Shown piece by piece: positions 34,931 to 42,398 of a stretch of 64,000 bases of DNA (position 1 is the stretch's first letter; each line of letters starts with the position of its first letter). The DNA comes from Rhodopseudomonas pentothenatexigens. GTDB taxonomy: Bacteria > Pseudomonadota > Alphaproteobacteria > Rhizobiales > Xanthobacteraceae. Location of the stretch: the NCBI RefSeq assembly GCF_900218015.1, contig NZ_UFQQ01000016.1, positions 1-64,000 on the forward strand, in the 5' to 3' direction. A model generated the notes under the pieces. It was not told the DNA's origin. It saw only the letters and a list, made by a program, of their open reading frames with translations, and did not search any database. A program made the translations under genes and the position numbers.

Positions 34931-35215
34931 TCAGCGCCAGCCTTCGAGCATGCCGATCGGCTGGTCGCAGACCCATTCCGGCCGCAGCATCACCTGGCAG
35001 CCCTTGTCGAACGGCAGCAGTCCAACCCGGCGCTGGTCCTGCATGATCTCAATCGACCAGGTTCGCGGTACCGACGGATGTACCTGGATCAGCCGCTGGA
35101 TCACACCGGCGGCAAACAACGTCGCATCGATATCGTCGGCCAGCGCCGCCCCGTCGTGGCCCGGGCCATCGACGCGGTTGATCGGATCGCGGACGTGAAA
35201 TCGATAGAACGGCAT
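34931..35215 (-). CDS. small hypothetical protein, DUF6894-like
   Basis: 94 residues opening MPFYRFHVRDPINRVDGPGHDGAALAD. The opening and the ALADDIDATLFAAGVI block resemble the DUF6894 family (compare the gene at 41020), but the C-terminal half (PFDKGCQVMLRPEWVCDQPIGMLEGW) differs. No signal peptide. Two FNR/FixK-type boxes lie 35-48 and 106-119 bp upstream of the start codon, so low-oxygen control is likely. Function unknown. Confidence 0.65.
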   Translation of the reverse strand: MPFYRFHVRDPINRVDGPGHDGAALADDIDATLFAAGVIQRLIQVHPSVPRTWSIEIMQDQRRVGLLPFDKGCQVMLRPEWVCDQPIGMLEGWR

Positions 35216-35249
35216 GGCGGCAGAATGGCGTCGGTGGCGGCCTCACAAC

Positions 35250-35263
35250 ATGACGCAGATCAA
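35250..35263 (-). promoter_or_regulatory. FNR/FixK-type box 1
   Basis: ATGACGCAGATCAA; on the minus strand TTGATCTGCGTCAT, matching TTGAT-N4-ATCAA except for the last bases (GTCAT). Its centre is 41 bp from the start codon of the small gene at 35215. Confidence 0.5.
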
Positions 35264-35320
35264 ACGGAGCCCGTCGGGGGCGCTATTCTTTTGATCATCG
35301 GCCGATTAGCAAGCGGAATC

Positions 35321-35334
35321 TTGATCAAAATCAA
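35321..35334 (-). promoter_or_regulatory. FNR/FixK-type box 2, exact consensus
   Basis: TTGATCAAAATCAA fits TTGAT-N4-ATCAA exactly. The centre is 112 bp upstream of the small gene at 35215; a start at -41.5 relative to a class II promoter would give a leader of about 70 bases. The other neighbour (GNAT, minus strand) ends 21 bp away and cannot be its target. Confidence 0.7.
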
Positions 35335-35354
35335 GGGAACCCGCGCCCGGCGAC

Positions 35355-35951
35355 TCAGCGGCCGGGCTTGTCGAACAGTTGGTAGTTCAGATGCGCCTTC
35401 ACCGTCGGCCATTCGGAGGCGACAATCGAGTATACCACGGTATCACGTAGTGTGCCGTTGGGCGCGATCTGGTGATTGCGCAGGATGCCATCCTGCTTGG
35501 CGCCGAGCCGCTCGATGCCGCGCCGGGACTGATGGTTGAAAAAGTGTGTGCGGAATTCGACCGCAATACAGTCCAATTTCTCGAAGGCGTGTTGCAGCAG
35601 GAGCAGCTTGCACTGCGTGTTGAGCCCGGTCCGCTGCACGCGGGACGCGTACCAGGTGGAACCGATCTCGACCCGGCGGTTGGCGGCGTCCACATTCATG
35701 TACGTGGTCATGCCGGCGATCCTGCCGGCGGGATCCTTCACCGTCCACGGAAGCATCGCCCCCTGCGCCTGCAGCGCCAGCCGCCGCGCGATCTCGGCTT
35801 CCATTTTCGCCGGCTCGGGTACGAACGTGTACCACAGCTTCCACAACTCGCCGTCTGTCACCGCCTCGATCAGCCCATCGCGATGCGACGGCGCGAGCGG
35901 CTCCAAAGTCGCGTGCGGGCCGCTCAGGGTGACGGGTTCGAGCCAGGGCAT
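35355..35951 (-). CDS. GNAT family N-acetyltransferase (RimJ/RimL-like)
   Basis: 198 residues from the ATG at 35951, chosen because GAGGAAG lies eight bases upstream; a longer frame from 35990 lacks such a site. It starts MPWLEPVTLSGPHATLEPLAPSHRDGLIEAV. The acetyl-CoA core is MTTYMNVDAANRRVEIGSTWYA and RTGLNTQCKLLLLQHAFEKL; the end has HFFNHQSRRGIERLGAKQDGILR. This resembles the protein acetyltransferases of the RimJ/L class, whose targets vary. No partner gene is adjacent. Confidence 0.88.
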   Translation of the reverse strand: MPWLEPVTLSGPHATLEPLAPSHRDGLIEAVTDGELWKLWYTFVPEPAKMEAEIARRLALQAQGAMLPWTVKDPAGRIAGMTTYMNVDAANRRVEIGSTWYASRVQRTGLNTQCKLLLLQHAFEKLDCIAVEFRTHFFNHQSRRGIERLGAKQDGILRNHQIAPNGTLRDTVVYSIVASEWPTVKAHLNYQLFDKPGR

Positions 35952-35997
35952 CTGCGCTGCTTCCTCATGGGTGTCGGGAACCGAAACCATAATACGC

Positions 35998-36022
35998 GAT
36001 GGCCGGGCTTGTCCCGGCCATC
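35998..36022. repeat. short palindrome
   Basis: GATGGCCGGG/CCCGGCCATC, a 10-bp perfect stem with loop CTTGT, just upstream of the GNAT gene. A common short element of these genomes. Confidence 0.6.
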
Positions 36023-36101
36023 GACGAACATGCGCCTATGCGCCGATCAAGGGCGCTCCCCCGTCGCGCGATGTCAGGCGAGTTGAAAACTCAGATCTTT
36101 A

Positions 36102-37031
36102 CTACTTGTTGAGGAAATTCAGCGCCAGTCCCGGCCGCGACCAATCCATCGCGATCAGTTCGCCCCGGCCCGACAGGGTGATGTAGGCGGTCTTCAGCTC
36201 GGGGCCGCCGAACGCGATGTTGGTGGTGACGCGGTCGCCGGTCGGCACCTGCTCGACCAGCGTGCCGTCCGGCGCGATCACCGAGATGCAGCCGGAGACC
36301 AGCGTCGCGACGCAGACGTTGCCGCCCGCCTCCACCGCGAGCGAATCGAACATCTGATAGCCGCCGAGGCCGGCAATCGGCTTGCCCTTCTCGCCGCGAT
36401 AGATCACGTCGCGCGGCTTAACTTCGCCAGGTGCCGACAGATCATAGGCCCACAGCCGCGCGGTCGGAGTCTCGGCCGCGTACATCGTGGTTTCGTCGGG
36501 CGACAGGCCGATGCCGTTCAGCGGCAGCGTGCCGAACACCTGCTCGGTGATCTCGGTCATGCCGGGCTTGATGTAGTAGGCGGCGCCGACATCCATGTCG
36601 CGGGCGCGGCGCTTGCCGAGATCGGTGAACCACAGCCCGCCGTGCTTGTCGAACACCAGATCGTTCGGCCCCTTCAGCGGGTGCTCGCCGCATGTGTCGA
36701 ACAGGGTCTCGACCTGCCCGCTGGCGAGATCGACGCGCTGGATCGAGCCGCCGATATATTCGTGCGGCGCCGGCGCGCCCGGCATCATCGTGCCGCGCGA
36801 CGGAAACCAGCCGAAGCCGCCATTGTTGCAGATGTACATCTTGCCGTCGGGGCCGAGCGCGGCGCCGTTCGGCCCGCCCGGAACCTTCGCCACCACCTCC
36901 TTGCGGCCGTCCGGCCAAACCCGCGTCAATTGCTGGGCGCGGATCTCGACCAGCACCACCGAGCCGTCCGGCATCACCACCGGGCCTTCGGGAAACGCCA
37001 GATCGGTGGCGAGAACGCGGACGTTGGACAT
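36102..37031 (-). CDS. SMP-30/gluconolactonase family protein
   Basis: 309 residues from the ATG at 37031 (GGGAGA seven bases upstream). It shows the six-bladed propeller features: LAFPEGPVVMPDGSVVLVEI, GGPNGAALGPDGKMYICNNGGFGW, GPNDLVFDKHGGLWFTDLG, LPLNGIGLSPDETTMYAAET, GYQMFDSLAVEAGGNVCVAT. The metal ligands fit (Glu in FPEGP, Asn in GPNDL, Asp in FDSLAVE). These are lactonases of sugar acids or related esters; the exact substrate is not known. It stands alone. Confidence 0.88.
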   Translation of the reverse strand: MSNVRVLATDLAFPEGPVVMPDGSVVLVEIRAQQLTRVWPDGRKEVVAKVPGGPNGAALGPDGKMYICNNGGFGWFPSRGTMMPGAPAPHEYIGGSIQRVDLASGQVETLFDTCGEHPLKGPNDLVFDKHGGLWFTDLGKRRARDMDVGAAYYIKPGMTEITEQVFGTLPLNGIGLSPDETTMYAAETPTARLWAYDLSAPGEVKPRDVIYRGEKGKPIAGLGGYQMFDSLAVEAGGNVCVATLVSGCISVIAPDGTLVEQVPTGDRVTTNIAFGGPELKTAYITLSGRGELIAMDWSRPGLALNFLNK

Positions 37032-37172
37032 GGTTTTCTCCCGAGCTGTTTGTTGTGTGGCACGGACCATTTCGGTCCGGCGCTTATTGTCTCGGGGACG
37101 AGTTGTAAGTCATGACGTCGCGGCTTGCCAAGCAAGCGCACGAATTCCGCCAAACGGCAATTTCGGAGCGAA

Positions 37173-37544
37173 TTACTTCTTGGCGTCGGACTGCGGCGGC
37201 GGTGCATCCTTTGCGGCGGGAGCATCCTTGGCCGCTGCTGGCTCCGTCTTGGCCGGCTTCTGTGCAGCCTGCAGATCGGCGAGCTGTTTCTGCAGCGCCG
37301 CCACCGCGGCACTCAGCGCCGCGATCTGGGCCCGCGCCGCATCGAGCTTCTGCTGCTGGTCCAGCCGCGCCTTGTCGAGGCTCCTGTGCAAAAAGTCGAC
37401 ATTGCTCTGCAGGCAACTGGTGCGCCGCTCCATGGTCTTTTCAACGGTGCAGATCTCGATGCCGGGCACGTCCTGGGCGCTCGCAGCCGGGCCCCACAGC
37501 AGCGGCGTCAAGAGCGCCAGCGCGATCATCGGTTTGCCCGCCAT
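37173..37544 (-). CDS. exported coiled-coil hypothetical protein
   Basis: 123 residues from the ATG at 37544 (AAGGAG ten bases upstream). Signal peptide (about 1-22, AGKPMIALALLTPLLWGPAASAQ), then two cysteines (ICTVEKTMERRTSCLQ), a coiled coil (LDKARLDQQQKLDAARAQIAALSAAVAALQKQLADL) and an Ala/Pro/Lys tail. The Cys pair and helix suggest a small periplasmic protein that may dimerise. It faces the GIY-YIG gene divergently. Unknown function. Confidence 0.75.
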   Translation of the reverse strand: MAGKPMIALALLTPLLWGPAASAQDVPGIEICTVEKTMERRTSCLQSNVDFLHRSLDKARLDQQQKLDAARAQIAALSAAVAALQKQLADLQAAQKPAKTEPAAAKDAPAAKDAPPPQSDAKK

Positions 37545-37659
37545 CGTCGTCTCCTTCGGTTGCATCAAGGTGGCAGCGAAGCCGCTGGCGCGCCGGCCGT
37601 CAACAGCTGCGCCCCGCGGCCGATTGCCGGACTCAGTGCAGCCGTGCGAGGTTCGCGCC

Positions 37660-38001
37660 ATGCAGGACGCCCCCGCCGAAGAAGAGTGCTTCGTCTACGT
37701 GCTCGGCTGCGCGCATGCGGGCCGCTATCTCACCTATGTCGGCTGGACGCTCGACCTCGACCGCCGCCTCGCCCAGCACAACGCCGGCACCGGCGCACGC
37801 TCGACCCGCGGCCGCGCCTGGGTGCTGATCCATTCGGAGCGCTTCACCTGCCGCCACGACGCGATGAGCCGCGAGTGGCATCTCAAGCGCGACCGCGCCT
37901 TCCGCCGACGCCTCGCAGCGGAAGCGCAAGCGCGCGTCGCCAACCCGCCGAAAGCCCGCAAAGCTGTCCCAGCGCGTAACACCACGCGACGCCGGTCTTA
38001 A
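37660..38001 (+). CDS. GIY-YIG nuclease family protein (UPF0213-like)
   Basis: 113 residues starting MQDAPAEEECFVYVLGC. The GIY-YIG core is VYVL (19 or so) and YVGWTLDLDRRLAQHNAGTGARSTRGR; the WVLIHSERF strand and SREWHLKRDRAFRRRL helix follow, with Arg and Glu residues of the active site. UPF0213/YhbQ proteins are single-domain nucleases of uncertain role. Lysine-arginine-rich tail. An SOS-box-like repeat overlaps its 3' end (38008). Confidence 0.88.
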   Translation: MQDAPAEEECFVYVLGCAHAGRYLTYVGWTLDLDRRLAQHNAGTGARSTRGRAWVLIHSERFTCRHDAMSREWHLKRDRAFRRRLAAEAQARVANPPKARKAVPARNTTRRRS

Positions 38002-38060
38002 CCTTTGGAACGCGGCCGGAACGAAGCGGGGCCGAATCACTGCGATTCGGCTCGGGGGAC
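37983..38060. repeat. SOS-box-containing repeat, copy 1
   Basis: Repeat unit with TCTTAAC...GGAACGCGG, GGAACGAAG, CCGAATC and CTCG. GAAC-N7-GAAC is at 38008-38022; its complement GTTC-N7-GTTC is the LexA box of alphaproteobacteria. This copy has a hairpin CCGAATC/GATTCGG at 38032-38050. It overlaps the end of the GIY-YIG gene. Confidence 0.7.
38008..38022 (-). promoter_or_regulatory. LexA (SOS) box candidate 1
   Basis: GAAC-GCGGCCG-GAAC on plus, that is GTTC-N7-GTTC on minus, the exact spacing of the alphaproteobacterial SOS box. Confidence 0.55.
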
Positions 38061-38217
38061 AGTACTCGCACCAGATCTCGTGCGCTGCGACCTGCTTCCG
38101 GCACAACAGCTGCGCGAGCGCTGGCGTATGCAGCCAAAACCGCGGCCGAGGGCGTTAACGCGTGCGCAGCAAGGCCGCGCCGAGCCGCGAACTGCCGCCG
38201 TCAATCGCTGTACCTGT

Positions 38218-38325
38218 ATGCGACACCGCTGCTGCACAATCTTAACGTTCGGAACGCGGAAGGAACGAAGTGAGCCCGAATCACTGCGAATCAGCTCGCA
38301 CGGCGCGCGCGAACTAAATCTCGGC
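38218..38325. repeat. SOS-box-containing repeat, copy 2
   Basis: Starts ATGCGACACCG, then TCTTAACG, GGAACGCGG, AGGAACGAAG, CCGAATCACTGCGAATC, AGCTCG and ends CTAAATCTCGG. It has the direct repeat CGAATCA-CTG-CGAATCA in place of the hairpin of copy 1. Confidence 0.75.
38252..38266 (-). promoter_or_regulatory. LexA (SOS) box candidate 2
   Basis: GAAC-GCGGAAG-GAAC on plus; GTTC-N7-GTTC on minus. Confidence 0.55.
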
Positions 38326-38495
38326 GATAGACGCATGCGGCGGCACAAAACCTACGGACACGCGTTCAAGCGACGATCCTTGCCGGGATGGTGATCGTTA
38401 ACAATCGGCCGCCGCACTCTGATGCAGCGCCGGTCGCCTTCGTCCGCCAGGTCCGTCTTTACGCGTTCTTCGGCATCGCCTGCGCGTGTCCCCGG

Positions 38496-38605
38496 ATGCG
38501 ACACCGGCCCTGCGCCATCTTAAGGTTTGGAACGCGGGTGGAACAAAACACCGACGAATCAGCGCGAATCAGGCGGCCGCGTTCAGCTCGCGCTAGATCT
38601 CGCGA
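38496..38605. repeat. SOS-box-containing repeat, copy 3
   Basis: Starts ATGCGACACCGG, then CATCTTAAGG, GGAACGCGGG, GGAAC, CGAATCAGCGCGAATCAGG and ends CTAGATCTCGCG. It is the most diverged copy but keeps the GAAC spacing. Confidence 0.75.
38530..38544 (-). promoter_or_regulatory. LexA (SOS) box candidate 3
   Basis: GAAC-GCGGGTG-GAAC on plus; GTTC-N7-GTTC on minus. Confidence 0.55.
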
Positions 38606-38805
38606 CCCGCGGCGGGTGCTGGCTCAACATCTGTGTGGCGATATTCGCGCAAGTGCCGATCGAAGCTAGCTAATCATTAACGTGGCAGGCCGAACGCAAC
38701 CCACGAATGCGCGCCGGCGTACGAGACGCACGCCAGCGACGACATTGCCGAGGAAGCTGTGAAGCAGAACCGGCCCGGCGCGCAGCGCTGTCGCCGGCGT
38801 GAAGC

Positions 38806-39060
38806 TCAGCTGCGCGGGCGGATATACGGCTCGACCGGGCCGTGAGCCTTGATCGCGAGCTGATTGCCGAAGCGATCCTTCGCGGTGCCGGCAGCGACGC
38901 GGATCCAGCCCTCGCTGACGCAGTATTCAATCACGTTGGTCTTGTCCTGCCCCTTGAAGCGGACGCCGACGTCGAGTTCGAGCAGGGCCGCGTCGTAGTA
39001 AGGGCTGGAAGGCTCGATCGACAGACGATCGGGCAGTTCGATGTTTGGAGTGTCGGTCAT
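38806..39060 (-). CDS. DUF3297 family protein
   Basis: 84 residues. It has the family pattern: LPDRLSIEPSSPYYDAALLELDVGVRFKG (DRLS...SPYYD), TNVIEYCVSEGWIRVAAG and RFGNQLAIKAHGPVEPYIR. Members are small cytoplasmic proteins of unknown function common in Proteobacteria. The ATG overlaps the stop of the upstream gpx gene (ATGA), so translation is coupled; a stress-related role with Gpx is only a guess. Confidence 0.9.
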   Translation of the reverse strand: MTDTPNIELPDRLSIEPSSPYYDAALLELDVGVRFKGQDKTNVIEYCVSEGWIRVAAGTAKDRFGNQLAIKAHGPVEPYIRPRS

Positions 39061-39533
39061 AGCAAGGTCTCGATCTCTTTCGAAAGCGCCTCCGGCGTGG
39101 TGGTCGGCGCATGCCGCGATACCACGCGCCCGGACCGGTCGACCAGGAACTTGGTGAAATTCCATTTGATCGCCGAACCGAGCAGGCCGCCCTTTTCGTC
39201 CTTCAGAAACTTGTACAGCGGATGCGCGCCGGCGCCATTGACGTCGATCTTGGCGAACATCGGGAAGCTGACGCCGTAATTGACCGAGCAGAACTGCGCG
39301 ATCTGCGCCTCGTCGCCAGGCTCCTGCGCGCCGAACTGGTTGCACGGAAAGCCGAGCACCGAAAAGCCGCGCGGGCCGTACGTCTGCTGCAACTCTTCGA
39401 GCCCCTTGTATTGCGGGGTGAAGCCGCAGGAGCTGGCGGTGTTGACGATCAGCAGCACCTGTCCTTCGAACTGCTTCAGCGCCACGTGCTTGCCCGCCAG
39501 AGATGTGGCGGAGAAATCATAGATCGACGCCAT
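39057..39533 (-). CDS. gpx: glutathione peroxidase
   Basis: 158 residues starting MASIYDFSATSLAGKHVALK. The active site uses Cys in NTASSCGFTPQY, with Gln in FPCNQFGAQEPG and Trp in IKWNFTKF, completing the triad. It reduces peroxides with glutathione or thioredoxin. It lies between the amidase (17 bp upstream) and the DUF3297 gene on the same strand, so the three probably form an operon. Confidence 0.94.
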   Translation of the reverse strand: MASIYDFSATSLAGKHVALKQFEGQVLLIVNTASSCGFTPQYKGLEELQQTYGPRGFSVLGFPCNQFGAQEPGDEAQIAQFCSVNYGVSFPMFAKIDVNGAGAHPLYKFLKDEKGGLLGSAIKWNFTKFLVDRSGRVVSRHAPTTTPEALSKEIETLL

Positions 39534-39550
39534 CGTCCCCTCGCCTCGCC

Positions 39551-40948
39551 TCAAGCCACCGGATCGATCGGCGACGGCGGCACACCGCCGGCCTCGATCG
39601 CTTCGCCGGCGAGCAGGCACAGATCCTCGCGATAGCGTCCCGCCACCAACTGCACGCCGACCGGCACGCGGCCGACCATGCCGGTCGACACCGTCAGCCC
39701 CGGCAGTCCGACGAAGGGCAGTCCGACCTGCGGCATCTGCGCGGCCCACACCCGCTTGAACGAGGCTTCGTCCTTCAGGTCGAGCCGCTGCGGGAACGGC
39801 AGCTCGCCGCACACCGGCATCAGCAGCACGGCATAGCCATCGAAGAAGGTCTGCCAGTCGCGCGTCAGCGTCGCGCGCCGGGTCAGCAGCTTGGAGTAGC
39901 TGGCGAGGTCGGCGATCGCCTTGTCGCGGTTGCCGCGCAGGCAGGCCAGCGCGCCTTCGTCGCCTTCGCGCTCGGCCGCCTCCAGCATCGCCTGATAACC
40001 GTCGCCGAGCCAGAACTGCGCCTGCAGCTCGGCAGCCTCGCGCAGCGGCGGCGTGTTCTCGATCTCCTCGACGATCCAGCCGGCGGCTTCGAGACGCTTT
40101 GCAGCGTCCTTCAGCGCATCGCGCACCTCCGGCACCACCGCGAGACCGTCGGGCGCGATGCACAGCGCGGCACGCTTGTCGCGCGGCGGGCCGTCGAGCG
40201 GCGCCGGCACCCACCACGGATCGCGCGAGTCCGGCTGCGCCAAGGCCTGCAGTCCGAGCCGCACGTCGGCGATGGTCCGCGCCAGCGGCCCCGACACCGC
40301 GCTGATCTGCGGACAGATCGGCCGCTCCGGCGACGAGGCGTTGTAGGCGGCGACGCGGCCGATGGTCGGCCGCAGTCCGTGCACGCCGCAGGCATAGGCG
40401 GGATAGCGCACCGAGCCGGCGATGTCGGTGCCGTGCGCGATCGCACCGATGCCGGCTGCGACCGCAGCGGCGGCACCGCCGGACGAGCCGCCCGGCGTGA
40501 TCGAGGAATCGCGCGGGTTCAGCGTCTCGCCGTGCAACTTGTTCGAGGTGAACCAGCGATAGGAGAACGCCGGCGTATTGGTGCGGCCGATGATCACCGC
40601 GCCGGCCTTGCGCAGATTGTCGACCACCGGGCTGTTGGTCTTGGCGATCCAGTCGCGCTGCAGCGTCACGCCGTTCGTGGTGGCGAAACCCTGCTGATCG
40701 ACATTGACCTTCACGGTCACCGGCACGCCGGCGAGCACGCCGAGACTCTCGCCTTTGTCGAGCGCGGCGTCGACCGCATCGGCCTGCGCGAGCGCGTCCT
40801 CGGTACTGTGATCGACCACAGCATTGATCGCAGGATTGACGGTGGAAAGCCGGTGCAGCGCGGCCTCGGCCACTTCGCGCGCCGAAGCGCGGCGGCTGCG
40901 GACGAGATCGGCCAGTTCAGTCGCGGAAAGGCGCCAGATGTCCTGCAT
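39551..40948 (-). CDS. amidase (amidase signature family)
   Basis: 465 residues from the ATG at 40948 (GGAG five bases upstream); a GTG at 40954 is also possible. Signature: catalytic Lys in VTVKVNVDQQG, Ser in PGGSSGGAAAAVAAG and the cis-Ser/Ser region DIAGSVRYPA. It hydrolyses C-N bonds of amides; substrate cannot be set from the sequence. The active Ser in GSVRYPA and the preceding GTD IAGS order are normal. It resembles the non-GatA amidases of Bradyrhizobium. Likely in one operon with gpx and DUF3297. Confidence 0.9.
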   Translation of the reverse strand: MQDIWRLSATELADLVRSRRASAREVAEAALHRLSTVNPAINAVVDHSTEDALAQADAVDAALDKGESLGVLAGVPVTVKVNVDQQGFATTNGVTLQRDWIAKTNSPVVDNLRKAGAVIIGRTNTPAFSYRWFTSNKLHGETLNPRDSSITPGGSSGGAAAAVAAGIGAIAHGTDIAGSVRYPAYACGVHGLRPTIGRVAAYNASSPERPICPQISAVSGPLARTIADVRLGLQALAQPDSRDPWWVPAPLDGPPRDKRAALCIAPDGLAVVPEVRDALKDAAKRLEAAGWIVEEIENTPPLREAAELQAQFWLGDGYQAMLEAAEREGDEGALACLRGNRDKAIADLASYSKLLTRRATLTRDWQTFFDGYAVLLMPVCGELPFPQRLDLKDEASFKRVWAAQMPQVGLPFVGLPGLTVSTGMVGRVPVGVQLVAGRYREDLCLLAGEAIEAGGVPPSPIDPVA

Positions 40949-41019
40949 GATCACTCCGTTGCGAGACAGACGTGATAGCGTGGCAGGATCGGGCGCGCCA
41001 CCGCCAATTGATCAACCGC

Positions 41020-41277
41020 TCAATGCCGGTTCCGCGGCGACGCCGGCAGATCGAGCATCGCCTCGCTGAACGGAAATTCCAGCAGCACGCCGCCCTCCTC
41101 GTCGGTGACTTCGAGGCTGGCGCGGATCAGATCGAGCTGCGCGCTCTCGGTCTTGACGATTTCGCGGATGGTGGCACGCGCCACTTCCCAGGCGTGGTCG
41201 GCATCGCGCAGTTCCTCGCCCTCCGGGTCCGGAATCAGTTCCTCGCCGATCCGGGTGTTGAAGAAATATCGCGGCAT
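41020..41277 (-). CDS. DUF6894 family protein
   Basis: 85 residues starting MPRYFFNTRIGEELIPDPEGEELRDADHAWEVA, a standard DUF6894 opening (MPRYFF...D.EG.EL.D...A). The end holds LEVTDEEGGVLLEFPFSEAM. These small proteins of Rhizobiales have unknown function. 71 bp upstream of the amidase gene on the same strand, so it may share the transcript. Confidence 0.85.
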   Translation of the reverse strand: MPRYFFNTRIGEELIPDPEGEELRDADHAWEVARATIREIVKTESAQLDLIRASLEVTDEEGGVLLEFPFSEAMLDLPASPRNRH

Positions 41278-41397
41278 TCCGGCTCCAGATTGAACACCTC
41301 TTTCAGGTGGCCATCGCGGCGGTGATCCGCAACCCTCGCGGTGCGGCCCGTCCGCGCAGCGCTCGCAAACCTCGCGGTTTCGCGCTAACAGGTTCGA

Positions 41398-42387
41398 ATG
41401 CCGCTCGATCCGCAAGATGATGCTTCATCCGCGCAGCGCCCTGCCGCAGGCGCGCCGCTATCCTCGCAGATGCTCGCGGTCGGCGCCGGCCACGAACTCT
41501 ATGTCGAAACCAACGGCAATCCCGGCGGCCTCCCGGCCGTGTATCTGCACGGCGGCCCCGGCAGCGGCTGTCAGGTCGATCACCGCCGGCTGTTCGATCC
41601 GCAGCGGTTTTATGCCGTGCTGTTCGATCAGCGTGGCGCCGGCCGCAGCCGCCCCAAGGGTGGACGCGACGCCAACACGTTGCCGCATCTGATCGCCGAC
41701 ATGGAGACGATCCGCCGGCACTACGGCTTCGAGCGCTGGCTGGTGGTCGGCGGCTCGTGGGGATCGACGCTGGCGCTGGCCTATGCCGAGGCGCATCCGG
41801 AGCGCGTCAGTGGCCTGGTGCTGCGTGCCACGTTTCTCGGCACCCGCGCCGAACTCGAGACCGCCTTCCTGATCAATCTGCCGCAATTCTATCCGGCGCT
41901 GTACGAGGATTTTCTCGGCGTGCTGCCGGAGCCCGAACGCGCCGCGCCGCTCGACGCTTATTGGCGGCGGATTCTCGATCCCGACCCCGCGGTGCACGCT
42001 CCTGCGGCGAAGGCTTGGGTCGAAACCGAAGGGGTGCTGTCGATGGTGACGCCGCGGCGAAACCGGCTCGATCGCGCAAATCTCACCAATCAAGGCGCGC
42101 TGCCGGTGACGCCCTATATCGAGGCGCATTACTTCGCGAACGACTGCTTCATGCGTCCCAATCAATTGCTCGACGAAGCCGGTCGCCTCGCCGGGATTCC
42201 CGGCGTGATCGTGCAGGGCCGCTACGATCTGCTGTGTCCGCCCGCGACCGCACATCGGCTCGCCGCGCTGTGGTCGGAGGCCGAACTGCGCACCATCGAG
42301 GCCGCCGGCCATCTGCTCTACGACCCCGGCATCCGCGACGCGGTGATCGCCGGGATCAACGACGTCGCCGCCCGGTCCAGGGCCTGA
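41398..42387 (+). CDS. pip: prolyl aminopeptidase (alpha/beta hydrolase, S33)
   Basis: 329 residues. HGGPGSGC (about residue 52) is the oxyanion loop; the nucleophile is in GGSWGST; Asp is in GRYDLLCP and His in AAGHLLY. Length and the motif DQRGAGRSRP match proline iminopeptidases, which release N-terminal proline from peptides in the cytoplasm. The start ATG at 41398 lies just after the opening of the convergent or divergent DUF6894 region. The gene at 42399 follows by 11 bases. Confidence 0.92.
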   Translation: MPLDPQDDASSAQRPAAGAPLSSQMLAVGAGHELYVETNGNPGGLPAVYLHGGPGSGCQVDHRRLFDPQRFYAVLFDQRGAGRSRPKGGRDANTLPHLIADMETIRRHYGFERWLVVGGSWGSTLALAYAEAHPERVSGLVLRATFLGTRAELETAFLINLPQFYPALYEDFLGVLPEPERAAPLDAYWRRILDPDPAVHAPAAKAWVETEGVLSMVTPRRNRLDRANLTNQGALPVTPYIEAHYFANDCFMRPNQLLDEAGRLAGIPGVIVQGRYDLLCPPATAHRLAALWSEAELRTIEAAGHLLYDPGIRDAVIAGINDVAARSRA

Positions 42388-42398
42388 AGGGAGATCCG

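Larger units (their letters stand above)
38002..38805. other. gene-free region with three SOS-box repeats
   Basis: About 800 bp without a convincing gene on either strand. It holds two complete repeats (38218-38325 and 38496-38605) and the end of a third (37983-38060), spaced 244 and 278 bp. Open frames crossing them encode similar short peptides (for example RSDS...RVPxVK on minus), but these follow the DNA repeat and lack ribosome-binding sites. No tRNA, integrase or phage gene is near. Small RNAs driven by the repeats are possible but not shown. Confidence 0.6.

Noticed and set aside
38005..38669. Open frames of 80-130 codons across the SOS-box repeats
   Set aside because: They have no ribosome-binding sites, and their similarity to one another follows the DNA repeat rather than codon-wise conservation.
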